Source: Amphiura filiformis
Taxonomy: Eukaryota > Echinodermata > Ophiuroidea > Amphilepidida > Amphiuridae
Direction: 5' to 3'
DNA: 64,000 nt
Assembly: GCF_039555335.1 (NCBI RefSeq)
Contig: NC_092628.1
Span: forward strand, 65,241,292-65,305,291
The notes below the pieces were generated by a model. It was not told the origin of the DNA and ran no database searches. It saw nothing but the letters and a program-made list of their open reading frames with translations. A program made the position numbers and the translations under genes. Below, one piece after another: positions 22,905 to 35,199 of the stretch (the first letter of the stretch is position 1; each line of letters opens with the position of its first letter).

Positions 22905-23343
22905 AGCAATAATGTGTGATATGCATAAAGAATAGATTCTTATTTAAATGTTTGTTTTCACTGATCACATTATCCCCTTTTAATTTCGAGCCAAACAAAT
23001 GAGGTATAACGAAGAAAATCATGATTCATTCCAACGCCAACAATGCGTGTACTACGCTCGCTCATCGTATTACATGTAACTGCACGGAGCATCGCGCTCG
23101 ACGTGTGTACATACAAGCTGACATCCACGGTACATGTTAGTAAGTACTCTATCGTTGAACTCTGAATAAAACCGGTCGACCTGGTTTTAATACAAAAAGT
23201 TCAATTTTACTGTTATTAAAGCACTTCAGGCTTAGTCTTTTACATGTTATTTTAGTATACCACTGGGCATTATAATTATGTAAAAAGTAGTAATCCGAGT
23301 AAAATTGAGGGCGTTGCTGTGAAGCAAATCACACATTATGGCT
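22905..23343. mobile_element. TTAA-flanked MITE
   Basis: TTAA flanks both sides (22901-22904, 23344-23347). Ends AGCAATAATGTGTGAT and ATCACACATTATGGCT. 439 bp, non-coding. End sequence resembles the element at 37823. Confidence 0.75.
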
Positions 23344-23480
23344 TTAACCGTAGTATGGAAGAATAACAGATAACCTGGGGATTGTTTGGACTATAATATG
23401 GGCTGATAGTGATACCATTTCATGGTTCAGCAAAAAGCAGAACACATGGTATGCAAGTTTAATGTTAGAGTTAATCTAAA

Positions 23481-23685
23481 TAGAGGCCGTCAGCCTTTCG
23501 CCATCTTGTGGGTACAAATTTTATGTGTGTTCATGCGTCGGACACTATGCACAAGGCGCAGCTTGCCACGCAGCTGTTATCATGCATCGACACAGTGATT
23601 TTGCTGTTCACGCATGGAGATCGAACGACCATCGCAGCGTGTACCCACAAGATGGCGGCATATGACATCACGCTGACGACCTCTA
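23481..23685. repeat. foldback MITE just upstream of the FASTKD gene
   Basis: TAGAGGCCGTCAGC and CGCCATCTTGTGGGTAC at the left mirror GTACCCACAAGATGGCG and GCTGACGACCTCTA at the right. About 205 bp. It sits roughly 260 bp before the FASTKD leader exon, so it could affect that promoter (inference). Confidence 0.75.
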
Positions 23686-23951
23686 TTACCACTTTACCAG
23701 ACCTTCATTTTTGAGGAACTCAATTGCACCAGAGCTCCTACAGCTCTCCTTAACAACATTTCAGGAGTATGATTGACTGAGCTCCTCACTACTTGAATCC
23801 CTATGGTTTAATACAGATAATAAAAGATTGAGCTCCTTGTTGAGCACCTTAGTAGTGATTAACAGAGCTCCTGCAATTTTCAAAAATGAAGGCCTGAATT
23901 ACCTTAGATCTATGGCAAATTACCAACTAAAATGTATCTTTTGCATTCCAG

Positions 23952-26900
23952 ATACAGCAAGTATTTAAATGAAGTACTGACATTCCATTTAGTACAACAA
24001 TGTCTCTGCTACGTTCAGCCATTTGGTCAACACGCTTTATACATAGGACTCCACAGATATGTGCCTGGGCATACCAAAAGCAGCATTATCCTGCTAGACA
24101 AGATGTTTTCCTACATGAAGGTTACTGCCAAGCCTTCAAGGTATCTCACAACACAGGATTTGCTTTATGTGATGTACGTACTTTTTGTACTACATCTGCT
24201 CCAATAACTGACAATAGTATAAATGAGCAAGAGACAGATGACATTTATCGCATGATTCAGGATACCAAGACAGCAGAAGAATTACTACATCTAGTAGATA
24301 CCAATGAGCTCACAAGTGTGATTGCATCCCGTATCATTCATACTTTGGTGCAGCACTGTTTCAATGGTAAAGAAGATTCAAAGAAACTTATACAGAAATT
24401 GTCAAATGATCCCAGCGTGCAGAAGCTGTATAAGGTTCTTCTACGAGTAACGTCAAAGAGTTGAGCAGTAATAACATGATAAGGTCACTGTTGAATACAT
24501 ACACTTTAAAACTCAACAATAAGAATCGTGCAGTAGTGGAAACTTTGGTTGAAGGTATCCGGTCTGGGTTACGTTCCATGGATGTGTCTGTGGTAAGCAA
24601 TTTAGTGTGCGGTGCTGGTTTGCTCAAGAGTGCCAAGGGTAGCAAGGGTAACAACCTTGCTTCTGGTCTAGTGGATGAAGCTGCTCATATCTTGCAACTC
24701 AGACAAAGGGAAATAGATAGGCTACGTCCACATGCTCTAATTGGACTACTGCAAGTTTCTAATCACTTTCCACAAAGTTTTCAGACTGTCGTTGCAGATG
24801 CTTTGTTAGGATCTTTACACAAGTTCTCCTTTGTTGATCTCAAGAACCTGACAACTGTTATGTCAAACGTACCCTTCAGAAGCCCAGCAATTTTACGAGC
24901 CATCATGTACCAGGCTATGCAGCTGAGTGATCAGTGGCAACTGCCCTCAGTTGCAAAGTTCATGAGAGCACTGGGAGAGCTCTCCTTCCATAACCAAGAT
25001 CTAGCTAAACAGGTGGCTGAATTTGTTGTAACAAAACAGTCAGAATGGACTCCTTCCTTAATCAGTCAAATAGCAAAAGCCTACTCTTTGCTCCGCATAC
25101 ATGTCCCAGAATGGGGCTTATTTGATCAGATCTGTGAGTACACTGCTAACCATCTGGATGACTTTAGCAGCTTGGAGCTGTATCTTGTTCTCTATGCTTT
25201 TGGTGAGCTGGGTTATAAACCAAAGAATGAGACAGAATTCTACCAGAGTGTTACTGCATACTTGGAATCTAGGTTTGATGACTATCCAGCTGAAACAAAG
25301 ATCAAATTGGCTTCTGCATTGATGCTTTCTGAACAAGTGCCAGAGTTTATGCTGAAAGATGTGCTACAACACAAGAGACCTGCTGGTAAGTTGCACATCA
25401 AGGCAAATATTATCCAATTATCTTCATTGGGCAGGAATAACCTCATAATGTGCTTGGCCCCTGAATTATAACACAAAACTGCCAACAGATTACATACATG
25501 TAGGAAGTTTTGCTTTAAAAATGTTCAGTGGCCAAAAACACGTCATACAGGAGGTTTTTCCTGCCCAGCGATGATGACCGTTTTACATCATATACCAAGG
25601 AGCCCATATGAAGTTACATGTGCTATGCTGATGTACATTGTACAATGTATGCAATTTTCAAGGCTTCGACATTCATTAGTAATCTGACTGTTTGTGTGTA
25701 CATTTGATATTTGTTTCAGTTTTATTTACCTTTGTAAAACCATTTGTTGAAAGCTAGGATCATACCTATTTCGAATATTAGTACCATGAATGACAGAACT
25801 GAAATTAGGAGGCATTGGCAGAATATTAAGACCGTCACTGAATGTGTGTAACTGTAAATGAATGAATATTAAATGAACAAAGATTTAAAAGCATAAATGC
25901 AGGAGCAAGTTTTCAAATGAACCATATTTTCGTCTCACATGGCCTACATGTATAAAATGTTGACATTTTGTGGAAAAAAAGTCACCTCCAAATCTAATCC
26001 AACAGGTTCCAAGAAGAAAATTACTTTTTTGATGTTAGAAATTATGCTTACTTTTCAGAGATTTTACAGTGATGTTAGGCAATTTTAATCTCAAGTCTTG
26101 TTTTATGTGACTATGTTTACAAAATGTCTTACTATCATCATAGCATTCTTTAACTGGCATGTGAAGAATTGTACCGACAGGTTGCGATGTATGGATGGAC
26201 CAGGAGAGAACAGGCCCCTGCCCCTTTAACTATGTAACAGCAAATTGATGATTTAGAAAGTGTTTTTAACTGTTTTTTATTCAACTGATTTTTTTTCATA
26301 GGTGCAGTTTTCCAAGATGTACTTGTGATGCGGCTCAATGCGCATGCACATTTGGCTTGTCCCAATTATAGTGGGCCCTACGTAGATAGTACACTGATCC
26401 CTGCAGTATCCCATCAAAGCTCTGCACTTGGCAGATCTGTTGTTCAAGCCCTCAAGGAAGCAGTAGGAGGTAATAACAAGTGTGTGAAGACCAGTGTGGG
26501 AACTACTTTGGGTTACAAAATAGGTGAGTACGGACAATGTTTTAAAAGACTTGGAAATATATGTTTCCTTTGCAGTGTGGAAAGTTAGTCTAATTACAGT
26601 AACTCTAACACTGTGTATACTCTCAAGCATCCACAAAAGTTTCAAATTATGATCAATTTAATCTGGTCAACCAGATAACTTAGATGGAATCACAGACGCT
26701 GTGACCAAAACCTTTGATCTTCAGTTGAGTTTAAGTGAGTTATCTACCAGATTAAATTGATCACAATACAGTAAACCTTTAATTTTACCTGCAGGTAGGC
26801 CATGTACATGTAGACCCAAAAAATCTGATTTTTCTTCCTGAAATAATTATTCATTTTCCCATGACCTAAAGCTGTTTTTGCTCGTTACGCTCGCAAATTG

Positions 26901-28677
26901 TAATTCTTTGGACTTTTTGTATACTTTTGCCAATTTGGGGAGGTGCGACCGCACCCCCTGCGTACGGGCCTGGTCCAGTGTATAGTCATGAAGCATCACA
27001 CTCATACTTTAACCTTTTCTTTATTTTGTCCATACCAGATGCATTGGTACTACTTGATGAGAACAGCAAACCAGTGGCAGTAGATCAGTATCAATTATCA
27101 GGAGTGCAATCAAATGAATCTGGACAGAAGTAAGCTTTGCTGCTTATATTTTGGGTCCTACAGGGGTCAAAATATTAACAAAAATGCTCTGATTGTCACT
27201 AAAATGGTTGGAAATTGTTTTACCTCTCATAACAATTCTAATCATAAGAAGAGTTTACATCCTAAAATGTGTTGTTGCCTAAAGATCAACCTCATTAGGA
27301 CTCAATGGGTAACAACATATATTTCTGTGTTAATTACAATGGTAATGAGTCATTCTACATGTAGGTGGTAAAAAGTATTGTTTATTTGAATGATCATGAT
27401 AGGACAAGTAATTTGAGACTGTTTTTATCACAATCAAAGCATTTTGGTGTTTAATTACACCCACTGGAATCTTATTTTGTAAATGTACTAACTAAAGTGG
27501 CAAACCAATGAAACTGGCTATCGTTTAGGCAAGAAATTGAATTATAATGACTATCTTAATCAATTGCAAATTGTTAATTGTTTTTGCTGACTTAACTTAA
27601 ATCTGTAATACCCATATAAGGAGCTATATATGTGACATGATCTGGTCCATGGGAGCCAAAGTTGGCAAATTTGAAACTGAGATAAAGGTAAAAATATGGA
27701 GTAAAAAACAATAAAATACATAAGAAAATAGACATCAAAAACTTCATAACTTTAGAACCAAGTATGCTAGACCTTTAGTGTTTTCAGTAAATGATAGCAT
27801 ATTGTATGTGTAATGTAATAATTACAGTAACTCAATTTTCAAAAATGCCTCCTTTGGCCCCCATGGACCAGATCGTGTCACATATAAGGGTGATTTGTTT
27901 TTCGGTAGCCTGTGTCTTGCTCACCTCGCAATCACTCAAGGGGAGGCACACATGTTGTGGAGTTGTTGGTGTTCAGGAGGGTAGGGTTTGTGGAATTTAT
28001 ATTGCCACAATAGCATTCACTCATCAATTGCAACCAAGCAAATACAGGAATGTGATGCCGGTGATCGCAGTAAGTTTTGGAAAATTTGAACCAATTATTA
28101 CACCAAGAATTTCACAGTGTTTTTCCCTGTCTATATGGATGGTGACATAACAGATATACCAGTGCACAGGTGTATTTTAAAAATCATTTCAATTCTCACA
28201 TACAGATTACAAGAAGTGTTTGAGATTCTTGACATACACCAGAAACCTTTACCTGCTGAATACCAAAGGTAAGATTCACATCATATGTTAAATGGGAATA
28301 TATTGGTTAGAGATGCTTGATTGATGCACCCCTTGTATGAAGGAACATCCATTTAATGGTACATAAATCATAATAGTAGGGATGCCCATAGACTACCCCG
28401 TAGTCCACTTGCCCATTGTGCATACTCTGGATATTGTATTTAAGCTTAAAACTCTGATTTAATTAATGTGTGCACAATTGATAGATTTTCACATCTGATC
28501 AGTCACCCTACTCCCTCTGTTTGGTAGCTTCCCAACTGACTTGCGGTTAAGATTTTTAACACGGGACTCTATGGAGAGTTAGGCCAATTTCTGGCCTAAC
28601 TACAGAGATGCCAATCTTCCGATTTAAATCGGAATTCCGATTTTTTTTATTTTTCCAAAAAAAATCAGATTTTCTAA

Positions 28678-28725
<48 letters not shown>

Positions 28726-31700
28726 TCAAAAAATATTTTTGGCCAAAAAAGCAAGTTATAGACCTAAATTACTTGTTATTCAAGGTTGAAACCATAGAAA
28801 TACTGCTATTTCAAAAAAAATTGCCAATTTTATTTTACAAAGTTGGATAAAGTTGTACATTTTGATTACTTTTGCTTCTATTGAACAGTCAGGAACACAT
28901 TGAATTAATATACATTGCTAGCTGTTCAGTAGAAGTAAAAGTAATTTAAATGTACAACTTTATCCAACTTTGTAAAATAAAATTGGCAATTTTTTTTTTG
29001 AAGTAGCAGTATTTCTATGGTTTCCAACATTAAATAACAAGTAATTTAGGGCATATAACTTGCTTTTTTAAAAAATATTTTTTTGAAAATTTAACAAAAA
29101 AATAGGGAGGGGGTCAAAAATTTGATGAATCATCGTTTTTATATTACGCATTATATATATCCATTTCAGCCATGTAGGACATGTTATTAGGCCAAAAAAT
29201 ACTTTGGAAAATGGTCTCTCATGTACAAAAGTATAGGAAACTGAACATTTAAAACCACTTTTTTGGGATGAAGGAAGCATTTTTTTTTTTTTTTCTAAAA
29301 CTGGTTTTTATGTTAAAAATGGCCTTTTGGGGTGCTAATTCTGCTAAAATTGCCTGGGCTTAGGTACCTAATTTGCATATTTTATGGTATAATTTTGAGA
29401 AAACAAGCCTTGAAGAATATTACATGTATAATAGATAGTCTTCAATACTGCTATCTAGGCTTGTTTTCTCAAAATAACCTTATTTTTTATCCATTTGAAT
29501 GTAATTTTACCCTCAGAAATGGTGTCTCCTGCAGTGTAAAATGTGTAGAAACCCTCTGGCTTTGGGGGCCTTCGCCCCCTCAACCCCCACCGGGGCTTGG
29601 CCCCTGGACCCCACCAGGGGCCCTTAAGCGGGCCCCTGGACCCCCGGCCGTGGGGGCGAGACTTCGGTCGCTTCGCTCCCTACGTTCGCAATTTTCAGAT
29701 TTTTTTTCCATAACCCATTGGCATCTCTGTAACTAAAATTGGCCATGATGTAACGCATCTTTAAATGGATCTGCCTTGTGATTGGTCGCCCACATCTCGC
29801 TATGGTTTAAATCGTCTGGGCCCGCGCCATTACCATTAACTACACCGTAAACAACTGTCTGTGGTATTTGCGGCGCTTTTGTGTTGACGCGAAAGTTAAT
29901 CTCTCATCAAACATCTAGCGCCGTCTTGTACTATACCATGTTTAGTACTTGTGGTTAATGGACTGATAAACAAGTATGCTTGACAGTGTGTTTTTAGAGA
30001 GCAAAGTCCAGGGGGTAAAGTTCTGCTTAAAATTCAAAGTCCATAGTCAGATTTTCGGGGTTCGCTATCAATAAACTGGTACATGTAGATTCCAAAATCA
30101 GAATTGTTCAGTATTAAAGTGAGCCGTTATAATTACGCAAGATAATGTTGCATTCAATTACTTTTATTGTCACTAATCATCTGATAGTTAAAACTCTTTA
30201 TAACCATTTTACTATTGAATACTTTAATTTTAATAAACATCAGTATAATTTTGAGTTCAACGAAATGGGTTCATCATGACTAATAGTAACATATTTTTAA
30301 AATTCGACTATGGCATAGTCTAGGATGCCCACTGTCAATACAGTTTCCACTAGAACGATTTTTCATTTACTGTGTGCGTGCACTCACACACGTATTGTCT
30401 ATGGAGAAACTGATCGATACAAGAAATCCCAGGCCTGTTAAATGGTGTACATACTTGTTTTGATCCAAATGTAGGCCTATATCAGGGTGTTTCAAGAAAT
30501 TCCTGATTCCACCAGAAAACATTAACCAAACTTTTTCCTGTTTGGTCAGTAAATAGAGAGGACCTTCCTTCATGAAGAGATCAACTTTTTTAATGAAAAA
30601 TTTAATGAGATGAGGCTACAACAGGTTGAAGTAACACCATTCCGTGCATTAGGTGTTCAAACGCAATTATCTCCGAATTTGGAGTGAATCAGACAAGCAA
30701 ACTTACATACTCATAAAATTTAACTATTTTTGAAGACAAAATGTGCAGGATGTTAAGAAATTTAAGAATGTTTAAGCCTACCGCAGCCCATCTCAAAGCA
30801 TGCACTTCCCTGTGCACTTCTGACGTCCATTTCATATGCTATCCATCATGGCTTCCATGCACAGTTTTGCACACACAGTGTATTGCTCAATGTAGTAAAG
30901 ATAACCTTTGAGTTGAAGCAAATTTCTCAAAATTGGTAGTGATTAATGTTACCAAACTTATGCCATGATGAAATATAATAATTTTTGAAGATAAAATGTG
31001 CTGACCTTAAAAGATTGAACAATGTTTAAGACTACCGCTATTCATTTGAAATAATGCACTTATTGTTCATCTCCTCTATGGAGATATTCCATGGCGGCCA
31101 TCTATGATCATGCTTGAGGTTTCACCAAACAAACCATGGGTTTTGAGGTCTTATATATTGATGTATGTCAACAAAATCGATTACATTTTCAGGATGATCT
31201 TATTTTCATGCTGTTATAAGCAAATATAATGTTCCAGATAACTCTAGTTAATAAATACATTAAGAAAAAGTACCTTAAAGTTGCACTTTCTGTTAGTATT
31301 CCTTTTTGGACTTTAACTTTTTAACATGTTCTAGCAGTTTTAAAACTGTATAGTATATAAAAAGGCCATATCTCTGGAATGAAACATCCGATTAAGATTA
31401 TTTAAACGCCAAAATGTTTCTTTCATCAATTCCCAGCCAATAAGTTAGATCTGAATCAATTTAAAAGTACTTCAATTTTTAGTGGACATGCCTAATAATA
31501 GTATGTTCCTTGTACTAGCAAGCCCAAAGTTCAGTTTGCTGTAGACATTAATTAATTGGAAAATATTAAAAATTATCAGCATACATGTACATTTCCCTCA
31601 TTAAATAAATACATTGCAAAGCAAAGTAATAATAGCATGTTTTATTGAGAGCAGTTATAACTACATTGTACCTCAAACACACCTGTTGTCTTGCTCTTCA

Positions 31701-34263
31701 GCTCCAAGGGAAGTACATATTGCAAATCAAACCTGCTCTGTGTAGGTTTCCACCTTACAATGTACAATATTTCATTGTGAATGACAATTCTTGTGTGCTA
31801 TATCTCATCTTCACAATGCCAATGTCCACAACATAGAACCTCAGTGTGAACAGTAAAGCTGACCAGTATGTCTCTCAACTAAAATGACGCTCATTACTTT
31901 AAATTTACATTAAGGTTCGTTATTCCGCAGGGTCGTTACTCCGAATTTTGGAATAACGGTCCTTCGGAATAACAACCCTTAACGTAAATTCAGAGTAATG
32001 ACCCTTCGGAATAATGACTCTTCAGAATAACGAGCTGGTTGTAAATTCCATTTGGTAAGGTTCATTCTTCCGAAGGGTAATTACTCCGAATTTTGGAATA
32101 ATGAACCTTCAAAATAACAAGTCTTTTAAATTTGGAGTAATGACCCTTTGGAATAACAGTCTTTTGGAATAACAAACCTTACCATAAATTTGGAGTAATG
32201 AACCTCGGAATAACGAAACTTAATCAACTCAACACCTCAGTAGGCTCAACTGTTATAAGGGATTGCTTATTGTAGGATTTGATCAGGACAAATGTTTCTT
32301 TTCAATGTGTTTATGAAGACACTTTGAATAAAATAAAGAGCAGGCAGAGTATAAACCATGACAGAAGCATAGACTCTATGCAAAGCTTTGTACGGGTCTA
32401 AGAAAGTTTCCTTAGTTATGACAAGGGGAAAATGTCAAAACAAGGAGGTTTGATTGCCTACCATTAGTACAGTGATACATATCTCAAAAACCACAAGACA
32501 TTGAGCTGCAAGTGCAATATTTGAATTCCTGATAACCCCTACAAAATGATCAATGTATACAATCATCAGTGTTTATTCTCTCTGTAATTTTGGTGCGCCA
32601 AATGCAGCATTTTTCCCAATTTGGCCCAATTTGGGCTTAAAATTCCTCAAACTGACTAATTGGAATGTGGAATTTCAAATTATTGTGCCCCAAATCTAAT
32701 TTTCACTGGGCCAAAATCGCATATACGGTCTCTGAGTAAACATTGATAATCATGTGGACCTCTCACACTGCTAGTGAATTTTGATGCGAAAAAAGTCTCA
32801 ATTATACCAAATATACTGAACCCGGATGTTTTTTAAACAGTTTTTTAACAACAAAAAAAACTTTGGATCCAGACATTTTAGTGGTTATTAACTGCCTTTC
32901 CTTCCACATGCCTTCAATCAATCAAAGTGTGCATGTGATGAGAGGAATGAAGGGTGCTGAAAATCTTTCTCTGCCAGGCAATAATTATGATATGATCATA
33001 TTTTCAATTTATGATTCAGTATTCTTGCCCATTTAACAGGCTACAATATTTTGATACAAAATTGGTCTCGCAGTTTCAGGTATTTACATATAGTTTTCAG
33101 AGATACAAATGTGACATTGAATAGTTCCAAAATTAGTTTCCCTTACATTGTATTTTATCGTAGCAAGAAACCAGTATGAGGCAAACTACCTACCATTTCT
33201 AAGACACTGATTATAGTATTTGTCATTTGCTCACAGGATTGCTGTGCTTACATGGAGTCCTAAAGAGAGGATCTTTGACAAGGATGAGTTAACAGGAAGA
33301 TATAACTTGCAAAAGAAGCATCTTCAATTGGCTGGATATAAACTCATGGAGGTATGATCTCATTTGTTAAAATACAAGATACAATATTATGAGTGAAATG
33401 GTTGAAATGTATAAGGATGGAAGTGAGAGAAGGGTGAAAGATCTGCCATCTTGCTACCAAAACAAATGCTTTTACAAAGCTTATGGTAATTGTAGCATGC
33501 GTATAAAGCAACATAAAATGCACTTGTTGAACCTCCTTTTGAGATTAGTATGCAAACAGTGGTGGCATCAGGAATTTTTTTTTTTTTTTTTTGGGGGGCC
33601 AAAGTGAATTGCCGCATAAAAAGTGGAAATTTACGTAATTTTGGGGATTTGCTCAAAAGTGGGGAGATGCAAACTAGGGGGAAAGAAAAATGTTTGGGGA
33701 GCAAATACCCCCCGTAGTGCCGCCACTGTATGCAAAGGGTCTGTAGATCAGTATTTCAATTAGTTTACTCACTTGAATTTATACTTGTGTTAATGTAAAT
33801 GGACGGTGTCAGATTTCATCTGATGTATACCCTCAAACCTCCTAATCACCATCTGAAATAGTAAAGCCTAGTTCAATGTCCTTTGTGTATTGTTAATTTA
33901 TAAAAAATTCCAGAACTTAATTCCCAACACAGTTCAATAGCAGATAATATAAGGCAACTTATATTATTTTGTCTGTAAATTACTGCTCAGTAGGATCTCT
34001 GAGTATCCAATCCATCCAAATAATGTTATAATTGTTTGATATTTTCATGATTTGTTACACAACCCCTTTCAAACTGCTACATGGACTGCAACCCATTTGA
34101 AGCCTGCTAGTCTAATCTATTTGCCTTTGTTTTGTTTTCTATTACTCTACAGGTGGACTACCAAGAATGGAATCGGGCTAAGACAAAATTCCAACAATTA
34201 AGTCTCATCAAATTCAAGCTTGTGGAGGCTACCAGAAGTAAGGTGGAAAATATACAAGAATGA
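23952..34263 (+). CDS. FASTK-domain family protein with RAP domain (whole gene)
   Basis: Six coding exons with matching phases give a predicted 662-residue protein. The start at 24000 (AACAATGTC) begins MSLLRSAIWSTRFIHRTPQI, basic and free of acids, as in mitochondrial targeting peptides. The long helical middle (about 150-535) fits the FAST_1/FAST_2 region. The C-terminus (about 586-648) is a RAP domain: RIAVLTWSPKERIFD, YNLQKKHLQLAGYKLMEVDY, QEWNRAK. Family members (FASTKD1-5, TBRG4, FASTK) act in mitochondria on stability, processing or translation of mitochondrial transcripts, so that role is inferred. I cannot tell which paralogue it is. One base appears missing in the AAA run at 24455-24457. 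Adding it gives 462 codons plus one base in exon 1, agreeing with exon 2. A leader intron is suggested by GCATTCCAG before 23952. Confidence 0.87.
24000..25385 (+). CDS. FASTKD gene, exon 1 (large)
   Basis: Start codon at 24000; donor GCTG/GTAAGT after 25385. The first frame ends at a TGA at 24462 after LLRVTSKS. The protein continues without overlap in another frame as KELSSNNMIRSLLNTY to the donor. Reading TCA AAA GAG TTG (one more A than the AAA present) joins the two naturally. The second part shows repeated helical pairs (FSFVDLKNLTTVMSNVPFRS; WTPSLISQIAKAYSLLRIHV) typical of the FASTK family. Confidence 0.8.
26302..26523 (+). CDS. FASTKD gene, exon 2
   Basis: Acceptor TTTTTTCATAG, donor ATAG/GTGAGT, 222 bases, phase 1 in and phase 1 out. 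Codes for AVFQDVLVMRLNAHAHLACP through TSVGTTLGYKI. Contiguous in frame with exon 1 across a 916-base intron that holds no recognisable gene. Confidence 0.85.
26650..26763. repeat. short foldback MITE in FASTKD intron 2
   Basis: TGATCAATTTAATCTGGT mirrors ACCAGATTAAATTGATCA, with CCAGATAACTTA mirrored by GAGTTATCT further in. About 114 bp. Confidence 0.75.
27039..27129 (+). CDS. FASTKD gene, exon 3
   Basis: Acceptor TCCATACCAG, donor GAA/GTAAGC, 91 bases. Codes for DALVLLDENSKPVAVDQYQL and SGVQSNESGQ, the DALVLLD-type strand that precedes the RAP domain in FASTK proteins. Confidence 0.85.
27610..27891. repeat. foldback MITE in FASTKD intron 3
   Basis: GTGACATGATCTGGTCCATG near 27632 mirrors CATGGACCAGATCGTGTCAC near 27862. 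The outer ends ACCCATATAAGG and CATATAAGGGT also mirror one another. Non-coding. Confidence 0.75.
28206..28268 (+). CDS. FASTKD gene, exon 4
   Basis: Acceptor CACATACAG, donor AAAG/GTAAGA, 63 bases. Codes for LQEVFEILDIHQKPLPAEYQ. Phase 2 in and out, agreeing with exons 3 and 5. Confidence 0.83.
28603..29729. mobile_element. hAT-like element with 6-bp target duplication, copy 2
   Basis: Starts CAGAGATGCCAATCTTCCG and ends CATTGGCATCTCTG, with TAACTA directly on both sides (28597-28602, 29730-29735). The right part has the same GC-rich module (CCCCCACCGGGG, GCGGGCCCCTGGACC, TTCGCTCCCTACGTTCG). An inner foldback (28735-29080, arms about 165 bp) sits in the left half. No transposase frame. It lies in FASTKD intron 4. 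Confidence 0.87.
28735..29080. repeat. inner foldback within copy 2
   Basis: Arms of about 165 bp mirror one another around CATTGAATTAATATACATTG: ATAAAGTTGTACATTT near 28848 against AAATGTACAACTTTAT near 28949, and ACCATAGAAATACTGCTA near 28790 against AGCAGTATTTCTATGGT near 29005. Confidence 0.8.
30690..31110 (+). repeat. two diverged direct repeats in FASTKD intron 4
   Basis: TTTTTGAAGACAAAATGTGC at 30726 recurs as TTTTTGAAGATAAAATGTGC about 256 bases later. AATGTTTAAGCCTACCGC recurs as AATGTTTAAGACTACCGC. The copies are about 110 bp and visibly diverged. Confidence 0.55.
31914..32219. mobile_element. TTAA-flanked element built from CGGAATAAC modules
   Basis: TTAA flanks both sides (31910-31913, 32220-32223). 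Ends GGTTCGTTATTCCG and CGGAATAACGAAAC. The interior has about a dozen copies of a (C/T)GGAATAA(C/T) module, a few inverted (CGTTATTCCG, TACTCCGAATTTTGGA), so it can fold at several scales. No coding capacity. Confidence 0.75.
33237..33351 (+). CDS. FASTKD gene, exon 5 (RAP domain)
   Basis: Acceptor TTGCTCACAG, donor GAG/GTATGA, 115 bases. Codes for the core of the RAP domain (IAVLTWSPKERIFDKDELTG, RYNLQKKHLQLAGYKLME). The intron before it is 4,968 bases and carries several transposons. Confidence 0.88.
33557..33728. mobile_element. hAT MITE, 172 bp
   Basis: Ends CAGTGGTGGC and GCCGCCACTG, with the exact 8-bp duplication TATGCAAA on both sides (33549-33556, 33729-33736). End type and duplication length are diagnostic of hAT. 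Lies in the last intron of the FASTKD gene. Confidence 0.9.
34153..34263 (+). CDS. FASTKD gene, last exon
   Basis: Acceptor TACTCTACAG. 36 codons then TGA at 34261-34263. Codes for VDYQEWNRAKTKFQQLSLIK and the tail ending NIQE. EW is the conserved end of the RAP fold. An AATAAA lies at about 34861 and may be the polyadenylation signal. Confidence 0.87.
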   Translation: MDYQEWNRAKTKFQQLSLIKFKLVEATRSKVENIQE

Positions 34264-35199
34264 AATTTTAGTGAATAATAGAGATATAGTTAAATCTTTA
34301 ATTTGATGTATATAACTATTGACTTATTTTAAGTTGTGAAAAATAGCTCATTATGGGTATCTTTATAATATAAATAGTTTCAACATGTATACCTGGCACA
34401 TGACACATCTGATAGGTAATTATTGGATTTATGGTAAGAGCAATGTATAAGGTATCATTGGATTTATGGTAAGAGCAATGTGTGAGGTGTCATATATTAG
34501 GTGAATCTGAAGGCTGAGGCAAGAATGACACTGAGTGTATGGTATTTCCTATACCATGCCGATGTTTAACCTGATAACAAATTGATCATACTCATGAATA
34601 GAACCTTGGATATGTTTGTGTCAAATTGACTTAAAGATATGATAATTGATAATGAATTGAATTTTGTAGCTCAGTGTAAAACAAAAGTGCCTGGTTTAAG
34701 TCCTGGATGGTCAGTGATTATATACTGTCTGTCTGTCTGTCTGTCATATTTTGATGTGTTGTGGAGAAGCATTAATTTAAGTATTTCATTTGTGTTCAAC
34801 TTTCATTACAACCAAGTCGGTGACTTTACTGACCTTTTAAGCGATTCCATGCCATAAATTAAATAAATTGATTTAAAGCTAAAAATCTACAGAATGTTCT
34901 GTAAGTGTGATTCTCAACTTGTAGAAAACAAACTTACAGAAGCAGATTCCATAGTGTCTTGACGAACCTATAACCTTCCATTCATCATCCATTTATCCAT
35001 CTCATTTAATAGTGTTAAAGCCATCTGAAATCGGTGTGCCTGTACATGCCACAACTTTTTATAGATATCACAACATTCAGTAAAAGTTTTGTCAAATGTG
35101 TGCAATCAAATTTTGTATAATTATGTTAATACTGATCTTCTGTAGGGACTATACATCTTTCTTTAAAAGTAAAATATGTAAAAGTTTAGTTTATATTGC
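34264..35199. other. FASTKD 3' region; no gene
   Basis: Likely 3' untranslated sequence and flank. Includes a two-copy direct repeat (ATTGGATTTATGGTAAGAGC near 34424 and 34460), a degraded relative of the 17203 foldback near 34490-34580 and a short CTGT run near 34723. Confidence 0.5.

Noticed and set aside
31914-32219. CRISPR-like array
   Set aside because: The words are short, both orientations occur and there are no regular spacers; this is an animal TTAA element.
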